A DNA stretch of 64,000 bases. Source: Psoroptes ovis. Taxonomy: Eukaryota > Arthropoda > Arachnida > Sarcoptiformes > Psoroptidae. The first letter of the stretch is position 1; the number at the start of each line of letters is the position of its first letter. The notes under the pieces are model-generated. The model was not told the DNA's origin. It saw nothing but the letters and a program-made list of their open reading frames with translations, and made no database searches. Below are positions 25,775-37,200 of the stretch, one piece after another. The stretch is taken from positions 744,001 through 808,000 of the forward strand of contig PQWQ01000014.1 in the NCBI GenBank assembly GCA_002943765.1, given 5' to 3'. The position numbers were made by a program, and so were the translations under genes.

Positions 25775-27639
25775 TACATAGAAATGATTTTTCTAAGAAA
25801 TTTGATTTTTCTTTCCATTGTGATTCCTTATCTATTTCCCTTCGATTGATGAACAATGGATGATCAGCTTTTTTTTTTTTTTTTTTTGGGTACTGGTCAG
25901 CAATGACAACAACAAAAGCGGAATCCATTCGATATCACCAAATAACAGCGTCTTGACAAAGATTTTTTCCAAAAATAAAAGGTAATTTCAAATGAAATTA
26001 AAATTGATATCTGTGATATCATTGATTATTATTTGTTTTTTCATTAAAAAAATTTTGATCAATGGCCATCATTGTTGTCGGTATGAAACATATGAAATAA
26101 TATCCAGTGTTTTGCCCTGAAAATTTGGAGAAATTTTGTTGTTTTACAATAATAAAAAACGACCAAAATACACGAGAAATGAATTGAAATTGATAATGAA
26201 AATGAATTCAAAGACAAAAACATTGTTCATTTCGATTTAATCTCTTGTGTTGTTTTGCTGTATTTTCTGTGTTTTGTTTTGTTCAAAAATGAAAAAAAAA
26301 ATACATAAGAAAATGAATGAAACACTAAAATTGAACAAAAATTGAACTGAATTAATCTAGATTAATCTTTGATATTTTCTCTCTCTTGGTACCATTTTTT
26401 AATGTTATTTGAAATGATGATGATGATGAAAATGATAATGGGTGATAGTATACGGGGACAAATGAAGGGGGCCTAGGAAAAATTTTCCAAATTTTCATTG
26501 TTGTTATTGTTGTTCAATAATAATAATATTCAAACGAAAAATGTGTTTTATTCAACCGAAATGAAATGAAAGAAATATCAATTCAATATTGTTTAAAAAA
26601 CATGTATTAGAATTTTGTCAATTTTTTTTCGCCGTTTTTCTCGGAATTCTTGGGTATTATTCGGTTTTCTACAGCGAACATCAACCAGATCTAAAAACAA
26701 ATAAAATGTGTGACAATAATTCCATTGATTTTATATTTCTGGGTCTTTGTTCCTTGTTGTTTCATTTCTCGCTTTGTTTCGCTCAAAAAAAATCATTTCA
26801 TTATCTGATTATCATTATTATTATTATTATTATTTGAACAAATCTAACGATTATTCCGTTTGACAAACACATATACAACAAACATTGATCGTTATTTTTC
26901 ACAGTTATTTCTCACTGTTGTCATTGTTGTTCAAATGATCAAAAACAAAATTCAAAACGAAGAAACATCTTCGATCTCTGGTTGTTTTTCGTTTGTTTTT
27001 GTTTGAATGCAAAAATAGCAATAGAAATAGAATGGAAAATGATGAAATTAGACACATTGTTTTTAATGTTTTTCTTCAATTTTTAATTTAGTTTCGATTC
27101 AACTTAATAACCTAAGAAATATAAATATTTTAATGAACTTTTTCATTCATTTATAATTCCATTCCATTTCAATATTATCATTATCAGTTTCATTATTTGT
27201 GATTATGAATTTAATTTAATTTTTTCCATCTTCTCTTGTTCTTCTTCACTGTTGTTTCATTTTAATTTAAACATTTGTAATCATTGTTATTGTTGTTATT
27301 ATCTTGTTGGAGAATCCAACAGAAACGAACAAAAAACATCGGAAAACATCCGTGAAACATCAGTAAATTCAAATATCAGTGAAATTAAACACGAAAAATC
27401 ACAGACAATGATTACAACAACACGCAGAAAATCGAAGCCAAAAATCATCAAACCGAGGAAAAATATTCATCGATCGATTTTAGAATTGAAATGAAAATGA
27501 AAATATTTCAATTCATGAAATCAAATTTCATTTCTGCTTTGAATTTTTCTCTATTTTTTCTATTTGTTCTAATGGACTGTAATTATTTTTTTCAGTTTCT
27601 TTTGTTTGTTTCGCTCTCTCTCATATTGGAATGAAAATA

Positions 27640-27723
27640 TTAGGTTGTTGTCCGAAAAGTTCATTCCGCTTAATTGCATAGAGTTGCTCATGAAAATCGG
27701 CCAAAACTTTCCGGGCAACCTAA
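27640..27723 (+). mobile_element. mariner-type 80-bp MITE, copy 14
   Basis: Type A, 84 bp, TA on both sides; GTT is duplicated near the left end (TTAGGTTGTTGTCCG). Confidence 0.9.
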
Positions 27724-28962
27724 TATTAAAATAATACAAATTGAAAACAATGATGTAATTGCTCCAAAATTTAAAAAAGGAAAAAATCGATTTCAATGCA
27801 TGTAAAAATGTTCAAATTTTACAAATAACAATTTTACCTTTTATTTTTGTGTATGATAATTCATTTTTTTTTTCAAAGCAAAATGGTGAAAAAAAATAAA
27901 AATTAAATAATCGATTCTATTGATTAGAATGTTTATGATTTCATTCATTTTTTTCAATCTGAAATTTTAAATTTAAAATTGAAAAAAATTGAAAAAAATA
28001 AATAAACAAAAATTTCCGAATCAAAATTGATTCAATGTAATTATTATTGAATTTTTTTTCGGTTCAATGTGCCTTTGAATTGAACTATATTCTCTCATTT
28101 TAAATTTCACCATTACCGATTCTGTTTACGGAAAATTTCGATCATAATAATGGCAACAACGTTGGATCCTCCCATCGGACCTTTTAGCTTATGGAAAATA
28201 ATAGAAGAAGTAAAAAATGCAATAATATCAGGTTTTTCGGGGCAATGAAAATAATGATAAGTTTTGAAAGTCACTAATTATCATTAATGGCGAAATGGAC
28301 AATGGTAGGACCCGTGTGTTGGTGAGTGAATTTGATTTCAAAGCAATTGAATTTGTCGAAAAAAAAAATTCAGACTTTTGAATACTTTTATCAAAATATT
28401 TATCGAAACAAGAGGAAAATCAACGTTGAAAATCGTTGAACAAAACAAAAAATCAGAAAAAACAATGAAACAATGGAAAAAATTCATTTATTTCAACACC
28501 CAATGATCGTGTGTGATGTGATTTCATTTCATTTCATTGTGTACCCTGCACCTTGCAACCAATTGAAACTCCAAAACAGCAATGATTATTATTATTGATG
28601 AACACAAATATTGCTGTGATGTTGAATGAATTTTGAAAAAATGAAATGAAGAAGAAAACATTGGAAAACACTTAAGTCAATAAATCATCGAATGAATTAA
28701 AAATTCTTTTTCAAATTTTTTCATTTCTTCGTTTCGGTGAAATTGAAATTTTAAATTTTTGAAAATTTTCAGTTTCAGAATTTCATTTTCTTTCACTTTG
28801 AAAATGAATTCAAAATTAGTTACTGTTCAGCTGAAATCATTATATCTTTAGACCATCAAACCATGTCGAAATAATCATTTTTTTTTTAATTTTTTGTTTG
28901 ATCAAGCTCACAATAACATTAACACCTTTTTCCGGCAAATATTTTGTCAATGTGTTTCTGTA

Positions 28963-29042
28963 TAAGGTTGTCCGTAAAGTTCTGGCCGATTTTCATGAAC
29001 AACTCTATCGATTAAACGGAATAAACTTTTCGGACAGCCTAA
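28963..29042 (-). mobile_element. mariner-type 80-bp MITE, copy 15
   Basis: Type A, 80 bp, TA on both sides, left end TAAGGTTGTCCG. About 1.3 kb past the Dscam stop codon, so it could fall in its 3' UTR. Confidence 0.88.
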
Positions 29043-29340
29043 TACTCTGTATAAAGAAAAAAAATGTCAAAAAATTTGTTGAATTTTCTGAAAATTTTTT
29101 TTCCCAAGAAAAAAAATCTTTGAATAAAATCTACGACAAAAAAAAAACGGAATCAACACATTATGTTATATTCTCATTCAAATTGATTGAAAAGAATAAA
29201 TAAAATTTATTTTATTTATTCAATGAATCAATGACTTTCATCATCATCATCATCATCATTATTTATTCTTGTTTTTTTCGATTTGATTCAATGTGTTTTT
29301 CTGTTTTTCTTTTTTTTGTTCAATGTATTATTTATTTTTC

Positions 29341-29370
29341 TGTCTTCGTTATTTATAAATAACGAAGACA
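29341..29370. repeat. perfect 30-bp palindrome inside a longer foldback
   Basis: TGTCTTCGTTATTTA is followed by its exact reverse complement. Beyond it, TTTATTTTTC on the left and GAAAGAATAAAT on the right continue the pairing with a one-base bulge, giving a foldback of roughly 55-60 bp. Confidence 0.85.
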
Positions 29371-29704
29371 AGAAAGAATAAATAAGATAAATAAATCGAT
29401 CAATCGATTTTTGAAAAATGAAAATTTTCGATGGAAAAAAAATTTAAATTCAACAACAACAACAATAAACAAATAATGCAGTGAAAACAACCACGTCAAA
29501 TGTTGATGATGATTTCTTCTTGATGATTATTTGATTTGATTTGTAAATTTTTCTGTTTGTTTGTGTCAGTTTGTTTGTTCAAACATAAATAAACAAACAC
29601 AAAAAAAAGCGAAAACAAACAAATATTAACATATTTTTTCTTCACGTTTTTCATCTTGAAATATAATTTTTTTTTTTCTTTTGATAAATAAACATTTATA
29701 AATG

Positions 29705-29785
29705 TTAGGTTGTCCGGAAAGTTCTGGTCGATTTTCATGAGTAACTCTATCCGATTAAGCGTGATGAACTTTTCGGACAACCTAT
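29705..29785 (-). mobile_element. mariner-type 80-bp MITE, copy 16
   Basis: Type A, 81 bp. Left end TTAGGTTGTCCGG is preceded by TG rather than TA; right end is CAACCTAT. Confidence 0.87.
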
Positions 29786-30331
29786 TATTATTAATATTAA
29801 AAAACCAAGCCATTGATTTGTAAATGTAGTTTTGAACATTTTCAGTTGAACCCAATGTAAATGCATGAAAACATGAATTCATGTTTTCACACCAACACTT
29901 GAATCGTTGTTATCGTGATCATCATTCTAGGACATGGATGGATACGAGTTTTCATTGTGGATGTTTCACTGTTTTGATGAAATCGTAAAACATGGAAAAT
30001 GTCAGCCTGAATCAATCAAATTCAATGTGATGAATGCCACGAAACATTTTTGTACAAAAAAAAATTTAATTAAAATTTTAAAAAATCAAAATATCAGTAC
30101 AAAGCTTTTGAAATTGAGAGAAAATGAATTTCAAATTTTTCAAATTTTTTGGTGTTGTATTTGGCAGTTTTCAAATGAAAATGATAGAACAAAGAAAGAT
30201 AGAGTGAAAACAATAAAATTATTTACAAATTGTTTGTTTGTACATTGAAAATAACCGAAATTTAAAACTAAAATATCACTTTTTACTTGTCAAAATTTTC
30301 TATTTTTTCGACAAATTTCATTGAATTTGAA

Positions 30332-31251
30332 TCATTGTGGATGATGATGCATCATAGGTTGTTGTTGTGCTGCTGGTGGTGCTGGCGGTGGCGGTGGTGG
30401 TAAACGATCTATGACACCAAATGTTGTCATGTAATTATTATTGTTGCATGGTTTTATTGCCACTGATGATGATGTTACTGGTGTTGTTGTAGTTGCTGTT
30501 GCTGCTGCTGTTGTTGTGGCTACAATTTTTAATTGTTGCTGATGATGAGGATGATATGCCGTATTTTTTGCCATCAAATCATCACTATTTTCACCATGAA
30601 TATTAATCAAGTTCATTTGTTGTTTGATTTGTTCAGGCATTTGATATAAATGTGATGATTGTGATGAGTTGTTTGAATGCTGTTGTTGCTGTGACATTTG
30701 CTGTTGTGAATGATTATTATTATTATTATTACCAGCAGCAATACGTGTCGTATGCAGTGTTTTAAAATATTGTCCAATTGATTGATGATCAAATATTGGT
30801 TCAAAGCTATAGCTTTCATCATTATTGCTATTATTAATTGTGGACGCTAAATCAATTGTTTCAAATTCATCGTTCAATTGTTGATGACAATTATGTAAAT
30901 TATGTTTAGGACTTTTATAAAATGTTGCCGATTTTTGTTGTAACAATAATTGCTGCTGTTGATGATGATGATGATGATGATTTCCTGATGATGGTATCGA
31001 AAAATTTGTCGTAGTCGTTGTGGTTGCTGCTGTGGTTATTGTTGATGATGTTTGCTCATAAAATGGTTCACGTTCATTGATATTTGAATTTTTATCATCA
31101 ACCATACCATAATTTATAAGTATTTTTCCATTTGCATTTGTTGTAGCTGCTACAGCTGTAGCTGATGATATTGATTTTTTACAGATACCATTAGGATATA
31201 GATTTAATGACATTTCATCCATCGATTGTTGATTATTTCGATGTGAACAAT
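30332..31251 (-). CDS. Dscam: Dscam-like exon 11: cytoplasmic tail and stop
   Basis: Entered in phase 1 after TTTATCAG; 306 codons including TGA. All of it is intracellular and mostly low complexity: poly-His/Gln, poly-Thr, poly-Asn, and a proline run (RLPPPPPPAPPAA) near the end. Tyr-containing islands such as SYSFEPIF and SHLYQMP could be phosphorylation sites, and the proline run could bind SH3, WW or EVH1 domains; both are inference. I do not recognise the conserved tail blocks of insect Dscam1. Confidence 0.9.
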
Positions 31252-34200
31252 CTGATAAATTAATGTTGAATATTTTTTATAAATATTTCATTGAATGAGA
31301 TAATAATGATGATGATAATGATAAAATTTATACTTACATGTATCATCATTTTGTATGTACAGCGCTGTTTGTTGTTCTTGCCGTAAACGCATTACATATA
31401 AAAATATTGATGTAGAAATGACAACAATCAATACAATTATTGTACAAATTGCCGGTATGAATATCATTGGATCATCAAACAATGTACCGATGAATGTTGT
31501 TGAATGTAAATTATTATTATTATTTGCCGATAATATACGTGATTCATATATATGTAACGGTTCAACCGTTGCACCTGTTTCAGTTAACGTTGCAAAACTA
31601 TATTCAGCTTCACGTTTACCTGCATCATTTTGTGCAATAATTATTAAATCATGCCATTGTCCTGGTAATAAATCACGTATAATTAATTTTTCTTTTTCCG
31701 GCATTAAATGTGTTGATAATGTAATCCATCCACCATTATTACTGTCATTATTATTAGATAATCCATCGTTATTATTATTATTATAATTACTATTTCGATG
31801 ATAATGTTGTTGCTGTTGATGATAATAATGTTGATGTCTTTGTCGATATTTAATACTGTAACCAGTGATTGGACAACCACCATCAGACCATTGATCTAAA
31901 TTTATTATAACAAATGTAATATTTGTTATAATAAAATTTTTAATATTTTTACGATCCGGTGGTATTGGTACACTGCCAAGCGTTGAAAATCTTAACATTT
32001 CCGATGGTCGACCACTACCCATTTCATTGAATGCTTCGATACGTGCTATGTATTCACTACCACATCGTAAATTACGTAGTACAAATGATGTTATTGTTGA
32101 TGAACTTATTGTTATTGATTGCCAATCATTTACATCCATCATTAAATTATTATTATTATTATTATTATCATTGATCACATAATTTTTAGCTAAATGATAT
32201 GATATAACATAACCATCAACTAATAATGGACCATTATTATTATTATTATTATCATTAACATTTTCATTATTATTGTCTAATAATGATGATTGTTGCTGTT
32301 GTAATAAATTTGTATTATCTTGTCCATTACCAATCAGTGCCATAGATGATGATGATGAACCGGATGATGATGATGATGATGACATTAAATAAAGATTATC
32401 ATGCGATATAATTGCAGAATAATCCCATGATAATAATGCTTCATGTGTTGAAACATTTTCAATTCGAAAATTTGGAGGTTTTGGTGGATCTAATTTTTTT
32501 CAATTTTTTAATTCCATAATTTTTTCGAATGGGAAACATTGCACATGTTTAAATAATTTTTTTTTTTCACCAAATCAAAACCATTATGGTCAATGAAAAT
32601 AAATGAAAAAAATAAAAATTTTAAATCGTTAATCATAATCATCAATATACAACATCATTCACTAATACAACCCTTACCATGTGTAAATGTACGAGCATTA
32701 ATTTCGATCGATGATGGTCCAGCACCTTTTTCATTGAATGCTTGTACAATGAATCTAATCAAAATCGAAATAATGAAAATAAAACATAATAAATACAATT
32801 TGAATGAATGAAATGAAATAGAAATGAAACATGAAATGTAATTGTAAATTTTTTATGATAAAAAACACCCTAAAAACACCAAAAGTTTATCATTGTTCGG
32901 CCTGTTTGTTCATTGTTCTTTTGACCAATTTCATTTTATAATTTCTCAGGTCAAAATACAAAAAAGAGATGAAATTAAACAATGTATACAAAGCAATGTA
33001 CGGCCAAACAATCTCGATTTCAATGGGATGCTTCATTAGAAAATATGAAATAAATGAAATGAAATGAATGTATATGATTATAAATTACCAAGTTTTATAA
33101 TTAGATTTTTTTTTGTTTTGTTTTCTCCTCTTTTTTTTTGTAAAGGTTATTATTATTATGATCATTGTATAATGTTTTTCAAAATAATAATAATAATATT
33201 AGGTTGTCCGAAAAGTTCATTCCGCTTAATCAATAGAGTTGCTTGATGCAAATTGGCCAGAACTTTCCGAACTACCTAATATTTCTATATCTGATTCTTG
33301 ATGGTACATATAATCATATAATTTCTTGTTCTTCAACTCTCTTGGTGTATACTTTTTTTCTCATACATTTAATACACAAATAGACATTGAAAATGAAAAA
33401 TAATACAAACACACATAGACAAATAAACAAACAAATACACAAAATGACAATAAATAATTTATATAATTAGAGATGCTTTCCCATTATTTTTCGCTACATT
33501 TATCATATTTTGATATTAAAAATGAAAAAAAAATGTTTTTAAAAAAAATGAAATCGTAATTTTCTTCCATAGTAATTATTCTTGTCTATTCTTATGTGTA
33601 AGCTCTTCGTTATGTTCACAGGGAATTATTTCGGAGAAGATTTTTTGAAAAATTTTAAGTTTTATCACGAAAACTATTGGAATAGATTTGATGATACTCA
33701 CTGATACAGTGTTTGCCGATGTAATGAATCAACAATATGTTCATAATATTGTATATTATAAGGTGCTGATAATGATGATGATGATGATATTGATGACATT
33801 GTTGTCGATGCAATAGTTCCCAATGATGATGATGATGCTGATGCAGCTAAATCATAATCGATAATATCTGTTTGATTATTTAATAATTTATTATTATTAT
33901 TATTATTAGCATTGAATGATGAATGATATGAATTTATGAATCTTTGATTTTGTTTATTATTATTGTTCCATATTTTTGTATATGATGATTGTGGTTGTTG
34001 ACTTGGTTGATTTGATATAGTTTTATAGGTGTATGATTGTTGATTTTCAGTTGATAATGATGATATTGGACGATAACCAATATAGAAACCATCAATAACT
34101 TCTACGTTATAATTTGTTGTCGATAGCGATGATGATGATAATGGTGAAAATGTATTTTGACCAATTTTCATTATTGATGTTGTTGCTGTTGTTGTTGATG

Positions 34201-37200
34201 GTAATTTTATTGACCATGTTAACCGAATTGAATGTGTACTCAATGGTATTGCACGTAAATTTTCAGGCATCACTGTTGGGGCTATTGTTTTTTGTTTTTT
34301 TCGAAAAAATGAAAATATATTGAAATACACATAAAATCAAAAAGAAATAACAATAATGATGATAATAATAATAAATAATAATAATAATGATTGAAATTAA
34401 TGGTAGCCGTCAACATTCTATTGTAAATCATCATTATCAATGTGTTGATGTTCTCAATTAACTTGGGAAATTTTCCCAATTATTATTATTGTAAGAAATG
34501 AAAAAATATTTACCTTCCATTTGTGTTGTCAATGTTATCGATCTTGAATGTTCACTAGTACCGAATTCATTTACGAATGAAACACGAAATTCATACGGTG
34601 TTAATGGCTGTAAACCATGTATGGTTATTTGATTTGTATTCGATTTAATCATCATTGCATTATGCCATGTTTTATCTTTGTTTTGAAAAATTCAAAAATT
34701 TGTGTAAAATTTAATTTCAAAAATTTTATAATTCTCTTATCACTTACCAGCTTCTTTTTTATATTCAATATTTTGTGATATCAGCGGAAGATTACCAGTA
34801 TAACCGATTGTCCATGTTAATGTTACGGTTCGGCTGCCAACATCGATCGCTTTCAATGATTCCGGTTTATCCGGTAATTCTAGCACTGATAACATGATAA
34901 TACGATATGTTTGTCCAAATGTATTTGTGGCTACACAAATATATTGGCCATTATCATTACGTTTAACATTTTTTATCATTAAATTAATGTTACGTTCACC
35001 AAATTGTTGTTGTTTATCGATCGAATCAATTGTTGTTTGTCCATTATTTAGTGATGATTCAAATAAACGAAATGAACTAGTAGATGTAATCGTATCTTGA
35101 TCATAAACATTGATTTCATTACCATTTTTATACCAAACAACTGACAATGGTATTGAACCGATACCTGTACATGATAATGTAATTTGATCATTATATTTAA
35201 TCGATATTTTTATTATTTGATAATAATCATATTGTTGTTGATGATGATGATGATCATTTGATTGTTGTGCTAATTTATTATTAATATTATTATCATTAAT
35301 AATTTTAATAAATATTTGTGGTAATTGATATATTGTCAATGATGCACGAGATTCTAATGTTTTACCAATACCATTGGTTACTTCACAACAATAAACACCT
35401 TCAAATTTTTGTTTATCGATTGTTCGCAATAATAATGAACCATTTTCCAGAACATGTATTTGTGGACTGCTTAATATTGGTATCGTTTCCACAGTTTGTG
35501 CATCTAAATTATTATTTTCATTATTATTCGCACTAACTCGTTTTTTTCGCAAGAATTTCCATCTTATAATTGGTGTTGGATTGCCAGATGCCAGGCAATC
35601 GAATCGTATCATTTTTGTATTTTGATTATCACTCAATTGTTGATGAAAATTTTGATAATAATTATTATGATTTGTGGCTGATTTGTACATCATCATCATC
35701 ATTAGATTATCAATCGATGAAGATGATGATGATGTTGAAGAAGCAACTGTTGGTGAAGCTGCAATCGGTATTTTTGGTGACAAAATTGAAGAAATAATTG
35801 CAATTTTATTCGATGGTCTTATCACCCATTTTGGTGATGCTTTTATACGCATTTCAGCCGTACGATTTACGCGTATGTTTGGTGTTATAGCTAAACATGT
35901 ATAAACACCTTGATGATTGAGTGTTATGTTTGTTATGATCAATGATGATATGAATTCTTTTATATTCAATATTTGTATATTTGGATCATCATTAATTCGT
36001 CCATTATGTTCTTGCGTTAATGGTTGACCATCTTTTAACCATTTTAATTGAATTGGTTGATCACCAGATATCACTGAGCAGACAGCCGTAGCTCGCTGCC
36101 CTTCTTCTAATGCATCAGAAAATATAAAAGGACTTAATACCGGTGGCTGAACAGTATTCAAACGAAATGTTTGATGTACACGATGACCATTTTCACCAAC
36201 AACAATACATGAATAATAATCTTCATCATTTTTATCAATCTGTATGATTGTCAATTGTCCCATTTTATTGATCGAATGTCTTTCATCATAAGGCAAACGT
36301 TGTTTGGTTGTGGTACGAATAAAATAAACTTCATCAATTGGATAACCACTGTAAATACATTGTATGGTAATTTGTTCACCAATCACTGCTGTTTGATCAT
36401 CAATTGGCTGTATAATTGGTTCACTAATAATATCAATTTTAGCTTGATGTTCAATATGACCGGCACGATTTATTGCTAAACAATGAAATTGTCCAACATC
36501 CTAAAACCGATATATATGAAATAAGAAAATAAAAGTTTCAAAAAAATAAAACAAATTATTTCGAAATTTCTTCTCAAATCGAAACAAATTAAACATTAAA
36601 AGCTAATGAATGCAAAGAAGCAGAAAAGTTTTCGAAATGTTTTCACGAAACAATCGTCACACGTCTTGTACGTGACCAAAACAAGAAATTTCAAAGGTAA
36701 TTCCAAATGAAATTATTCCAAATGAAATAAGCGTTTTCTACACTAAAATATACTATGAATAAAGCAACAAACAAGCGGATACTATTCATAGATTTATTAT
36801 GTCCAAACATATTAACTTTCAGCCGAAATAAACATCACATCAACCATAAACTATTGAATTGTGAATTGAATTTATATTTTCAAATAATTTTTCCATTAAT
36901 TTATTCAGTGAAAATCAATAGAAATTGAAAAAAAACGATTGTATTTATCACTTTATTTATTATATGTCGCTATAATATTAGATTGTCCCGAAAGTTCTGG
37001 CCGATTTTCATTCAGAAAATCTATTGATTAATCGGAATGAACTTTTCGGACAACCTAATATTATTGAGAGAAAAAATTCTCATTATTATTGATCAAAAAT
37101 CATTTTGAAAATGATAATATTTATTTATTTATTTGTGAAGCGAAAAAATGGGAAAAAAATAACGGTAAATATTTTTTTTTTTATTTTAGAATTGTCCATT

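Larger units (their letters stand above)
24833..30331. other. gene-free stretch, right end of the desert and Dscam 3' flank
   Basis: No supported exon. It holds MITE copies at 25695 (type B), 27640, 28963 and 29705, a 30-bp perfect palindrome at 29341-29370, and simple repeats. On the minus strand it must include the Dscam 3' UTR. Weak signals there are ATTAAA at 30070-30065 and AATAAA near 29213; neither can be confirmed by eye. Confidence 0.55.

Noticed and set aside
26589..26837. 82-codon ORF with hydrophobic stretches
   Set aside because: Ends in an ATT microsatellite (poly-Ile) and has no homologous motif; hydrophobicity is expected from T-rich codons.
27252..27494. 80-codon ORF ending in a basic Lys/Arg-rich segment
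   Set aside because: Low-complexity composition, no domain, no acceptable splice partners.
29934..30248. 104-codon plus-strand ORF with an ATG just past the Dscam stop
   Set aside because: No domain, Lys/Asn/Phe-rich, antisense to the expected Dscam 3' UTR, and ORFs of this length occur by chance here.
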